DNA of 64,000 nucleotides, taken from assembly GCA_008828725.1 (NCBI GenBank), contig MEHQ01000638.1:265579-329578 (forward strand), read 5' to 3'. The notes beneath the pieces are model-generated. The model saw only the letters and a program-made list of their open reading frames with translations, searched no databases and had not been told where the DNA came from. Positions 46,566 through 58,093 of this stretch are shown piece by piece. Source of the stretch: Saccharina japonica. Taxonomy: Eukaryota; Sar; Phaeophyceae; Laminariales; Laminariaceae. Position 1 is the stretch's first letter, and each line of letters opens with the position of its first letter. A program made the translations under genes and the position numbers.

Positions 46566-48704
46566 GAATGAACGGCCGTGCTCCGATGCAGGCAACGCCG
46601 ATCACCGGACATACTACAGCAGTGAGCGCGGCTACAGAACTGCCGTAGGGAGGACCAATCATTACGGCCCAACGTCAGCCCCTGAGGTAAACGCGGGTTG
46701 CTGCCATGGTAGAGAATCTAGACACACTGCAGTAATTGCGAAAATAAGACCTAACAGGCCACGAATAATAATATATGAAGCCTTGGATCTGCGAGCCCGA
46801 ATATATAAATTATCGTGCAAGGCTAAACGGTTGTCGCTAGGCAGTGTTCGGCGGCATTCTTAGGCACAGGAGCGGTTGTTCATTCCCCGTAGAATGGTAT
46901 ACTTGTAGAGGACCATAATAAGGTGCTAGGACGTCATAGGCGGTGCTATGTAAAAATTTTCCAGTCTACCGTGGGGTCTCAGCCATAAATAGGTACACGT
47001 GAATATCACTGCCATGCTCAAGCGTTAATTACGCAAGCAAGTGATCACGCGTCCACGCTTTTCAACGATTGTATAGCCGTTGTCGATACTAAAGTAGGTA
47101 TGAGTTTTCGGAAGTAAACATGCTTTTAGCATACACTATGTCTTCCTTCCAATCTTCGGTATTCGGGTATAAACGTATTAATGATTGTGTACGCACAGAG
47201 GCATTCGAGTATCACTGTTTTTATATTCAGGTAAAAACAATATGCGGCCTGATTCCAAGCTTGTTCGTACTGTATTGTACGTTCAACTTATCATCACCAT
47301 CATGATCGGGGAACGTTGGAGGGACGTTCGAAGAAAAACACAGTCGTCCGTAGAGGACACGTTCCCGTCGGTTAGGAATTTTCCTGTTGCGAGCAATGGA
47401 CCGCCACGGCCACTGCGATCAGTTTCTTGTTATGTCCTGTGTGATAATAATATCTGTTTTTCTTACGGTGTTCTCTCGTCTGGATCAAAACGTGTTTTTC
47501 CATGTTTCATTTCTTCATTTGTCGACCTACGAGTGTAACTTAATTCATGTATACCATGCGAAGCGTGACATAGAAACCAGCATTAACTCGTGTGCCGCCA
47601 GGCCTCCGCCCAGCATGCCACTGGTAGGACGTGTGTGCCCTCACGCATGGAGAGCACTATATGACCCCGCCCCCTAGCCTCATGTTGAGAGGACAAATTA
47701 AACGAGATCATGCACCCTCCCCTCCTCCCCTCTTCCTTTCCTCTTTATCACTGGAATTTTACAGTCCTCCTTCCTCTCACTTCTAGTCGAGGCTATTGGA
47801 TCGTGTCTCCGTCCTTAAACCAAGCTTAGAAAGCCATCAACGAATATATTTATCGTTTTATTTAAGGCGTATGCTAAGCACGACATGGACTCCGTCCCAA
47901 GCTTGAAGGAGCGTCAACATATATAGTCAGCATAAACGTTTTTGTTTTTCGAGACAAAGTGGTAAATTACAAAGTTTGGGTCTCAAGTCTTGTATTCTGG
48001 TGCGGTCAAATATGTTTTGAGAACGATAAGGGTTTTCGACATTGCCTATTCGTTCATATTATATACGTCCCACGCTTCTCGTACGCGGTGTGTGTCAACC
48101 AGGGAGATATCTAACTACTGTAACCATGTTGTATCTCCACCCGATTTCTATCACGTTTTCATCGCAGAAGAACTGCGATTATATACTTGTGAAGATGTCA
48201 GAATTTAGTAAGTTGTATATGTCTCCCAAAACACACCAGTAGACTCCGTCCATGCCAGAGTCCTCATTAATGTTACACATATACTACTTCTGTGCTGGCA
48301 AGCCTGGGTGACAAAAAGGGTGAACCAAAATCGCTCAATAGCAAAGGGGACAGCAGCGGTATATACTCAGTATCCATGTTCTGGACACAAATTGTCGGCT
48401 CTTGTTGAAATGAGTCTTGTTACTCTATCCGGTGGCGAGAGTTTTTTTTTTCGTCCCTCTAGTCTCACACGAGAATTTTCGCGGGCACGGCGATTTTCTT
48501 TAACTACGAATGATCGAGGGTATTATACCACGTGTTAAAGGAATTAAGGTGGGCGTGCCTACAGGTGGTCAGACACAGCGTGTGCTACTGTGCTTGTCTT
48601 CGTGTGAGGCGCGTGAACCATATGTCACTTGTATAAAGGAAACTGTCGTTTGTTCTCAATTGTGTACCACGTAAAATGTAGTAAACGCGGTACCAGGCAT
48701 ATAT
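46566..48704. other. Downstream part of block copy 2, no gene recognised
   Basis: Same content as 38571-40710 with a handful of base changes. Confidence 0.4.
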
Positions 48705-48894
48705 ATACGAAACAATCCATACATATATGTTCAAAAGTGTTTGACTTGTTTTGCATGCTTCTCATTCAACATATTTGCCCTTGTTTTATAGTTCCTCCAA
48801 TATTACCGTTATACCTCAGAGACAGGGCCACATGACAGGCTCCACCCTCCCCACTCTATTTATTTCGTTGACCGTTGAAGAATGTGACCACTTC

Positions 48895-49160
48895 TTCCCG
48901 CGTCGACCACCGTCGAATTGCAACAGCCCAGGCTGAGTGCTCTCGGCAGTTAGTTCTTTTGGATATTGGCGAAGAAACAAAGTATCACCACCACGCAATA
49001 TTTGCTTTTTCCCTCCTACTGTAGCCGTAACTCAGATCCGGTGTCTCATAGCCGGCTCTCTTGTCTTCTCCTCTTACGGTTGATGACCTTATTTGTTCCG
49101 CAATAATTCAGCCTCTCCCCCCATCGTCGAATCGTGGCGAATTGCCCCCACCCCCGCGAC
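48895..49160 (-). mobile_element. Fragmented SINE pieces, type 1
   Basis: On the minus strand 49018-49160 carries a diverged common body (GATCTGAGTTACGGCTACAG, the complement of CTTACGGTTGATG) and part of the type 1 linker near GGCAATTCG. A second piece at 48895-48960 matches the type 1 middle (AACTGC...GAGAGC, GCAATTCGACGGTGGTCGAC). It lies ~190 bp past the end of block copy 2. Confidence 0.55.
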
Positions 49161-49770
49161 GTGATCATAGTAGGCGATTGCTTTCAGTGTAGCATGTACA
49201 GACAAGTGTACAACGGCGCTGGGCTCTCGCAATCAGTTCGAGCAGCATTCGAGGGTACGACGACATTGAGTAGACCGCTGGGACGAACCATGTATTGCCA
49301 TTTGCATATATATGTATCACATGTCATGTGTCATTCGGTATGATAGGAATATGCGCATAGTTTGATACAGTGGATAGCTCCTTTTATGGTGCTCGCCAAT
49401 ATTGAATAACAGTCTATTTTGATTGCATATCACATCTCTGCCCACCATTGTTGCCCACTACTGACTGTATGGGACCGATACAAACTCTCATGAAAGACGT
49501 TGATTTTTTCATAAGCACCGCCAGTCCAGAACGCATCAACAATAGGGTCCGTCTTAGAGGGGGCTTCGTATATACCTACTGTACGTAAATATGCCGAGCG
49601 AGTCCCTCCGGTTGTCTAAGAGCGATCTTCAATTACCGCTAAAGTTGATCTCCAGGGTCCGAGTCCCTATCAAGGAGATGCGAATTGTCATTTCTCTACA
49701 ATGAAACCAACGGTGGGAAATGTCTACTGTAACTTGAGTAGGCACGCATAGATGCGAGGGCAGAACTTCT
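49161..49770. other. No gene recognised
   Basis: Nothing recognised between the SINE fragments and the satellite. Confidence 0.4.
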
Positions 49771-51240
49771 GATCCGGGGACGGGACGTTATCAAGCCTGG
49801 TTGGGGCTGAACCTCGCCGCTTCACCAAGGGGAAGATCTCACAGCGCGCTGGCTTTAATATTCTAAGCCAACTCATCAGCCAATGGGGTTGGGGTTTCCA
49901 CACCTTGCTTGGCGTACCGACACAGCGGGTGTCCGTTTGCCTCCACGGGTTGTTGGATTTGTATATTTGAGGAATCAGTTCTGGCCAGGCACGGGACGCT
50001 ATCATCTCCGTGTGGGGCGAAACCTCGTCGTTGCCCGGAGTGGAAAACATCAACGCGTGCTGGTTATATCACCCTAAGTCAAATCATCAGCTGCTAGGGC
50101 CGGAAGGGTCAACACCTTGCGCGGCGGTGTGGACCCGGGGGATGTCCGTTTGCGTCTCTGAAGTGTTGGGGTTGGAGATGTATGGAAGGAGCCTTGATCC
50201 GGGGATGGGCGTGTGTCATCTCCGTGTACGGTGGGGCCTCGCCGTTTCTTCGAAGGGCAACTCGCGCTTTACGCTGGCCCAATCTAAACAGCAGCTAGCG
50301 AGTGGTGTTGGGGTGTCCACACCTTGCAGGTCGGTTTTGACTCGGGCCATGGCCGTTTGCGCCCCCAGGTTGCCGGGGTTGTAGTTGAATTGAAATATTT
50401 CTGATCCAAGGATGAAATTGTATCATCTCCGGTTGCGGCGGGACCTCGCCGTCTCGCCGAGGTGCAACTCCAACTCGGAGCTGGCCAAGCCAAGTCATCG
50501 ACCAGCTAGTGGTGATAGACTTTCCACACCTTGCGGGGCGGTATCTACCCGGGGTATATATGTTTTCGTCCCCTGGTCGTTGGAGTTGTAAATGTATGAA
50601 ATGATCTCTTATCCGGCGAAGGAAAGCGTTGATCGCCGGGGTGCATCGGGACTTCGACGATGCACCGAGGGAAACTCTCTCCGCACGGTGTATATATCAT
50701 GGCCAGGGAACCGTTAATTTTCTTGTGTGGTTGGGCTTCCAACAGCTTGCGGGACAGTAGCGTCCACGGGGGATATCTGTTTTCGTCACCCGATCGTTGG
50801 AGTTGTACATGTATGGAAATAAATTATTATCCCGGAAAAGGCCGTTATAATCCCCGGGTGCGGTGGAACTTCGACGTTAGCCCCAGCAGTAACTCTCGCC
50901 TCACGCTGGCCTTCGAAACCTAATGTTGCTCGTGGGGTTAGGGTGTTAACAGGTATCGACCCGGGCGATATCCGTTTTCGCCAACGTGGTCGTTGGAGTT
51001 GTACATGTATGGAAGTATAAAATATCCGGGGATAGGACCTTATCGTCCCCGGATGCCGGTGGCTTCCTGAGCCTCAAATAATCAGCGATCAATCGATAGG
51101 GGAGGGGTTCCCATACCGTGCGGGGCACTGTCGATCGGGGAAATCGCTGTTTTCGTCCCCGGTTGGTCGAGGTTGTGAAGGTGGGGAGGGGTGTGTGATT
51201 CGGGGATATGATCCTATCATCCCCGGGTGGCGGAACGTGA
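49771..51240. repeat. ~210-bp tandem satellite, eight units
   Basis: Units start near 49771, 49980, 50193, 50402, 50609, 50827, 51021 and 51194, so the period is about 207-218 bp, shortening to 194 and 173 at the end. Recurring landmarks in order are GATCCGGGGATGGGAC...TATCATCTCC, GGACCTCGCCGTTTC, CACACCTTGCGGGGCGGT, CCGTTTTCGTCCCC and GTTGGAGTTGTACATGTATG. Units are diverged, and several contain GGGGATA...TATC.TCCCC palindromes. On the minus strand similar peptides recur (SPD...TTPTTRGRK), so a decayed coding repeat is possible. Confidence 0.8.
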
Positions 51241-51614
51241 ATTTCTCTTCTCAGCACTGATCTTCTCGGAATAGCCAGCGACCACTGGCCTAGATTTGTG
51301 CAACCAATCAGCTGCCAGAATAATAATTATAAATTGTGAGTCAGCAGCTAGCCTCGATATATGGCTGCCAGCACTGCGTCGGGATTGTGCCACAGCCACG
51401 GATTGGCGCGGCAGGGGACCCGGTGTTCTGCGGGTTGTGACACCTAGCCTCCATACCCATGGCGCAAGGTAGGACTGAACCGCTGTGTATAGTGCTCCCT
51501 AATTGCAGACAGACAGAAAGACGGACAGACAGACACAATAGTAGCATTTAGTAATCTACATTTCACCACCGCCGATGAAGTCTCAGTCCTTACCTTCTTT
51601 AAGCGAGGAGTATC
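51241..51614. other. No gene recognised
   Basis: A short (CAGA)-like tract lies at about 51508-51536. Nothing else recognised. Confidence 0.4.
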
Positions 51615-51874
51615 GTCGCCCCGGTGAGCTAGCAGGTAACGACGAAGCCTGTAATCATCAAGAAAGCGAGTTCGAGCCCCGCCGAGTGCATACTTTTAGG
51701 CACTTTTTCTCGCTAAAAATATCTTGACTAGCAGAAAGCGCGAGAGCGTGAGTTAGCAAAATTCGATGAAAGACGACGAAGGTTGGGAAGGCTGAACCCT
51801 CTGCGCGATAAAAATGAAAGCAAGAACCGTAGTGGGGGAGGAGGGAGAGGAGCCTACTTCGTGACCCCGGATCT
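51615..51874 (+). mobile_element. tRNA-derived SINE, type 2, 3' end missing
   Basis: The head is GTCGCCCCGGTGAGCTAGCA with a perfect B-box match GTTCGAGCCC at 51671-51680. The middle GACTAGCAGAAAGCGCGAGA and the common body follow. It stops at CCCCGGATCT and the next SINE begins one base later, so its last ~12 bases are missing. Confidence 0.85.
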
Positions 51875-51875
51875 C

Positions 51876-52150
51876 GGTCGCCCCGGTGGGCTAGCAAATA
51901 ACCACGAAGCCTGTAAGCGTCAAGAAAGCGAGTTCGAGCCCCGCCGAGTGCATACTCTTAGGCACTTTTTCTCGCTAAAAATATCTTGACTAGCAGAAAT
52001 CGCAAGAGCGTGAGTTAGCAAAATTCGATGAAAGTCGACAAGCGTTAAGAAGGCTGAACCCTCTGCGCGATAAAAATGAATGCAAGAACCGTAGTGGGGG
52101 AGGAGGGAGAGGAGCCTACTTTGTGACCCCGGATCTGAGTTACGACTAGG
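51876..52150 (+). mobile_element. tRNA-derived SINE, type 2, complete
   Basis: Head-to-tail with the copy just upstream and very similar to it (GGTCGCCCCGGTGGGCTAGC; B-box GTTCGAGCC at 51932-51940). The full 3' end CCGGATCTGAGTTACGACT is followed by AGGGAGGGAGAGA, like the tails at 32771 and 32900. Confidence 0.85.
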
Positions 52151-55100
52151 GAGGGAGAGACGGAAGTGCGAATATAATAAAGGGATGGGGAAAAAAACAA
52201 TCGTATGTTCTTGTGGTTGTGGTGATAGGGGTTTTGCTGTACTGCAGTGGAAGATATTATCTCCCGATGCGAAGATCATTGACGTGCATTGTGCCCAGCT
52301 TGCTATGACCCTGTATGTCGGGGTAATAGTAACCATCATGGCCAGGCTAGGAATCCAAAGCCTTCTTAAGTTTAACGTGTACCGGGTAGGTGGCAACTCG
52401 ATTTGGTCGTGATGTATATGTGTAAATGGGTGATTTTCGTAATTTAGAACTACGAGCTGTGAGGAAGCTGTGACGTTGAATTAGCTTTCACCTTTGCGAA
52501 ATGGCCGGACGTGCTTGCCATTGTCCCAAACTGCAGTATCTACCTGGTACTGAGCATAGACAGTTGAGTTTCCCTTGGTACTCGTTCTTGATATTTCTAT
52601 GCAATCCCTTCAATTGGGTGTGCACACTACGGCAAAGTGCAGCCTGATGCGCGTGTTATATATGTTCTTACCCACACGAACATGAGATTAATATCGTCTT
52701 TATGACACCAATTATATAATGTATTCGGTGATATATTAGTAGGCGTTATCTGTAGAGAGCGGATACTTGCGCTGTTTTTCTACAAGTTATGCTCGGTGAA
52801 CTCGGGTATTACACATAGCAAACGAAGATGAACCATCATACTCCTACAGTACATCTCTGAAAGAGTGTCTGTATTGGTTAACGCTGATTTAGAGTAAGCC
52901 CTTTTGCGTCAGGTACAGTTGGAACGGATGTGCATAGCTGGCCCTGAAGATGAGGAGATCAGATTGAATGTTAGGACGTGTGTTCAAGTCCTGGAAACCT
53001 CAAGTGTCTCTTGTGTGCCTAGCTGTTCAGTCGTATGTTTCCATGTTTGCTGTGTCACGTGTTTCCTCAAAACGAAGCGTTATTTGGGCCTCAAATTTGG
53101 TTGCCCCGTGATGAAACATAATACAAATACTTTTGAATTCGTAGTCTGGGGTCGGTGTTACTGGCTCGGCTACATGCTTAGCGGCTAGCTTTTCCCGATT
53201 TGCACGTAACGTCTCGCCAGTGCGTTTTTGCGCCAACAGAGGTTGGTAAAGTGCATAGCCGTCGGGGATTTGAACAAACCAAAAATGTTCTGCGGTGTAC
53301 GTTAACGGCATTGAAAACACCCGGTAACTACATAGTGTAGATCGTCTCGGGCCGCGAGGCGCCATAGACATTCCCGTGTACAATTTGTGCGATATGACAC
53401 CGAGCGGTACGCTGAGCTCAAACTGTTGTTTTTTTTCCGTCCTGTCCGTGTGTGTTGATCTACGTACGCTAAAGGGTTTATTCCAATGTCATTTCACCCC
53501 GACCTCGACACTACAACGTACGAACAGTGCTGCAGTGGGATGCACAATGAACGTAGTTGGCGGTTGAGAGTCATGACAACTAACGTTAACCTGGACATTA
53601 TCAACATACATGGATTGCACGCTGTACATACGTTGTACGAGTATTGCTACTGCAATTATTTCGCGCGGCCACGTGCTGTTGGATCAACACTGCGTAATGA
53701 TATACCTGGTAATCGTAGATGTGAAGAGAGCTTTATCGACATTTTTCTGGCCCGTGATTTGGCATGCCCTCCTTCTCATCTACCATGTTGGTGCACAAAA
53801 TATCCTTCAATATATCTGCCGTCGCACGCATATGTTCATAACCTTAGACAGTAGCGAAGTAGCTCGGAACACATCGTGTTGAACAGAAAAGGCGCGAGCA
53901 CGCGCTATTTTGACCATGCTTTCTTCATGCCTAGTCAGTCCGAACATTGGCCACCATGCGTCAGGAGGGGCGCTCACATTCCGCTGTAACAGTGTCGAAC
54001 TGAAAACACACACTTGTTTGTGTAGGAGGCTATGCTGAATTTTGCTACTTTGATTGCTTGTCTTCAGTCTTAACCCCTCAAGAACCGGTCCCACGAATGT
54101 GGAGACAAACTACAGTAGTTGGAATTAGTGTCGGACATATGCTTTAGTTCTGAATAGGTTAATCAACACTAGGGTGCATGCTGGACAGATATACGTGAAA
54201 TAGGTGGAGGTGGCCGCCGATGACGCAGCAGAGGCATGGCTTTAGGTCAACTTGGTCAAGCGGTCAGGCCATGCAGGTTGTCGCGTTGCAAATAAACCGA
54301 AACCGGCACGTACCAACGAGCCCGGCTGGTCCATGACAATGGTTTCTGTGTGAAAATGTCAAGGTTATTCGGTTGAGAACCATCGTACACATGACGTTCA
54401 AATAGCTTGGTCCAACCGAATCACGTAGCATCACGCCATAGTCACTTTAAGTGACCATTCCCGCCTGTTTGTTCGGGTATTGGGTTTGTGTGGAACAAGC
54501 TATATATAAGAGTATTTGAGTTATTGGGCGACATTTGAACGAAGTTAAATAACATATCGTGTGTGGAAGGGATGCTGCCTGATAGAGTGTCAACGACGTG
54601 GTTTACAATATACACTAACGACTAGAGAAGCAGCCTATTTTCCAGGTTGAGAATTGCCTCTTCGATGACAATGGGATTTCATCACATATACTCCAATTTG
54701 ATTTTTCCGTTGTGACATGTGGAGCGGCGTTAATATGTCATCGAGCCCACACGCTGAATGTCGAGTATAGCAGCACGTCGGTCGCAGTTACATATTACCA
54801 GCAGGGAGCCAAGACACAGCACTGTGTTTGTTTCGAGGTGGTTATGTAGTATTCTGTGCTGATGTGTTGGTCTGCTCTTGTCGGCTCAGTGCTGTTTGCT
54901 GGTGGTCGTACGTACACAGGAATATATGTAACTGCTACAAAGTAAATGTAGATAACTAAAGTCGTAGACCGGCGCCCCTGGCTTTGTTCACAAGGTCACA
55001 TGCCTCCGTAGCTCGCACGCAAGGCCGTTAACGTGCGAAACATCACGCTTCTACCAGCTGCAGGTGAATGCATTCTGAACATACAGACTGTGGCTACTGC

Positions 55101-58093
55101 CGTCGACCCGATATCTGATCCATGGCTCGAACCCAACGTTCGGGAAGTAGTTTATGCTTCGAACCTACAAATTGGCACGCTCCTGCCTTGTCGGCCGGCT
55201 GCTGCTGTGCCAGCCAGCTGCTCAGCCCCCAACACGTTTCAATGCAACTTCGAATCTACGCCAGTAGTGCCCTGGGTAGACATTCGGTTTTACCAACCTG
55301 GCTAATCCTTGAGTCCAAGCCGGAACAATTATCCGTAGTCATTCGCGCATGTTGTTTTGAATTGGGGGGAGATGATACGCGGAATAAATTTTACACAGAC
55401 ATACTACAGTAATCGCATTTGAAGACACAGTTGCGTGGTATTTACGAGGGATCCAAAACCGGCGGAAACACTCAGGTGCAGCCGGTATGCCTCTACAGCA
55501 TAAGGCAGGCCCTGAGGTGTGCCGGTTCCACAATATAGCCGTACCGGTAAACAGGTTGCTTGGTGTACACACAACTACGACATGGGACGCCTTCTGCCTG
55601 CGCGAACTGAAACATGTCGATCCGCCTTGTAGTGGCAGCACCGATGCACGTGATCTCGACGGAGGGCCATCGGTTACGCCGGACCTTTTTGACAATTTCG
55701 AACGAACCAGCGATGGCTGCTGCGCTACACTTACTTATATCCTATGGCCATCCGATGCATCAAACATAAGCAAGTACCTGCAAATAAAACGCAAAGTCTC
55801 CCTGGGGACATGCAGTACTACAGTAGTGTGCAAGTTTTATCCGCGATATCGTGCTCATTGGAGTACGTGAAAGTGCCTATATTCTGCAGCCGCACCGCCT
55901 ATGCTATCGTTGCTACAGTCGAGATAGTTGGAGCTCTACGAGTTGACAAACTAGCAACTGCCCCTTAACAGCTGCCACATCAACCTCATCCCTGAGCAAG
56001 GTGCTACCGTGCGTCAGCATCCACTCGCTTATCCAGGTTACCGTTGTCAACAGCTCCTTAAACTGCATGTGGGTGGCCAAGACAGCCCTCGGCCCATGCA
56101 GGTTGAAGAAGCTACGTGCCCCCCGGTAACACCGCGGTGGGTGGTGGACGGATTGCTATCGGTACCGTTCGCCTTCGCACATCGTATCTCCTCTAGATGG
56201 CCTACGGTCTCCCCCCACGCGCAGGTTTAACAGTCCCAAATGAAGCCACGATCACGCCCCCACTGAAGAATGGGGAGGTATCGGTCCTCAGCAGCCGTTC
56301 TGCACATCAAAACGTCCCAATGACAGTGCTACAAGCGTGTCCACTGCAAGGTATAAGCATGTCCCGCGGCTTCGATGCAAACATTCCCGTCCGGGGAAAA
56401 GCCACGAGCTCAACCTCACAACAGAAAGACAGGGATTCAACCAGCAGCAGCAGCAGGGTTCTAGCACGTTTCGATCCAAACGCCGACTTAAGAATGTACT
56501 CACTGTAGGATACGAATTTTACGCGTGACGCCGGTTTTTCTTCAAGTAGTTTCTTTCCAGGGGCAGCGGTGAGCTACACCTGCAAGCAGAATATCAACGT
56601 TTCCCCGACCATCAGCGATTGAGCTCGTTGCGCAATAAAACCGCTAGTGTTCGGGCCGTGCCCATGATGGAAGTTTAGGATTCCCTGAACCGGTGGTTGA
56701 GCTTCACGTTTGGTGGCCCCAGGTGGAATAATTGAAGCGAGCCCATCCAAGAAAGCGCATGCTACCTCTCGCCGCAGCCGCCTGGCAAATACCTTTTGTC
56801 CAGCCTTAGTCCTCGCCAAGTACGCACTGCATCCGTGAGCGGTACCCCTAAGCGCAGTGACCTGAAAGAAAGCGCCAATCGGAACCAAGTATCCCAAAAC
56901 ATGGGCATACTGCAAAAAACCAGCATTGCAGTGTTCGGCGTTGTGTTGGCATAATGCGGGCCTTCTTCATGGTCCGGCGTTGAAACTCTACTTCAGCTGA
57001 AACAGGGGTGTCGGCCCTCATTGCTTACGTGATATTCGGTAGCTCTTAAAACGACTTTCCCAACTACTTCGATGCACTTGCGACGGAAGCATACCAGTTG
57101 GATACAAGTGCTGCTAGTAAGGGCATGATGTCACAGTTGGTCTTGCCGGGGAAACCTCAATCCCGTTTACTCCAACCTGGTACCTTTTGTGAACGGTAGG
57201 GGGTTGTTGATCTAGAACGGGGAAAAGTCAGAAAAACATATGCTGCCAGTATCCAGAGGACTGCTGGGCGAGACTTCACGAGCCAGCAACAATGTCAAAT
57301 AGGGAATCATACAAATCACCCAGCCAACTCCCAGTCATGATTGACACTGGTCGACAAGAGACAAAACAGAACAAAGGCGGAGATATTCAACTTCGTTTCA
57401 GGCGCCACCTTCACGGTAACCACTTTTGAGCCGGTAAACATAGTGGCTAGAGATGGCACCAACTTTAGCAGAGGGGAGAAACCTCGATGTAAGGCTACAC
57501 TGGTGAGCTGAGCGAACGTAACGTGCGGTGTTTAAAATGTCCTCATATTTCAACCGGTATTCGAGAGGAAGCCCACGACGGGACCCACGGCGAAAACAAA
57601 TGCAAGCCTGAAACAAAACAAAAATAAGAAACAAAAGTGAACGGCCAGGCCGTACCGGTGTTTTTTTCCACAAAGCAACGGTGGTTAGACAAGGATTCCC
57701 ACCTGTCGTTGTGAAGAGAGGGGTTGGATTTGGCGACATTTATCGTTTGACTAGGCATGAGTTTTAAGGCCTCCTTGTTTGTAAGAATATCCGAACGAAC
57801 GAAAAAGCAGGCCAACAAGAATCATCGAGAGCAGAAGCAAAGACATTGTACATGACAAGGAGACTTGCTGAGCAAGGAAACGTAACTCACATGGGAGGGA
57901 AATGTGCGCGCAGAGGGGAAAATCTAGTGGTTACCGAGTTATGTAGACCAGCACTTAAGCCGGCAAAGGGGCCAAGTATGAACCGGTACGGAAGCGGTGC
58001 TGTGAAGGGTGTAACGGTGACATTGCAAACGAGGTCCATACCCGCACATGTCAACGGCGTTCTCACGTCGTGAAATCGGCGACGTTAACAAAG
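52151..58093. other. No gene recognised
   Basis: Nearly 6 kb with no family I recognise. At 54255-54275 there is a tRNA A-box-like TTGGTCAAGCGGTCAGGCC without a matching B-box. From 55000 to 56500 the DNA is somewhat GC-richer, with frames of 90-127 codons (for example 55487-55870), but no domain is visible. Confidence 0.35.

Larger units (their letters stand above)
40900..48704 (+). repeat. 7.8-kb duplicated block, copy 2
   Basis: Near-identical to 32900-40710. Example differences are T for G at 42503, a missing 4 bp near 44091, C for G at 45062 (silent), a Met-to-Thr change in the repeat gene near 46127, and one base missing near 46999. It ends in GGCATATAT and continues into unique sequence. 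Confidence 0.95.

Noticed and set aside
53486..53882. 122- and 90-codon overlapping frames
   Set aside because: Two overlapping frames with no domain; likely chance.
54255..54300. tRNA gene or SINE head
   Set aside because: Only an A-box-like TTGGTCAAGCGGTCAGGCC; no B-box or cloverleaf follows.
55033..56508. Chain of plus frames suggesting a large coding region
   Set aside because: Frames change without splice signals and no family is recognisable; GC is only slightly raised.
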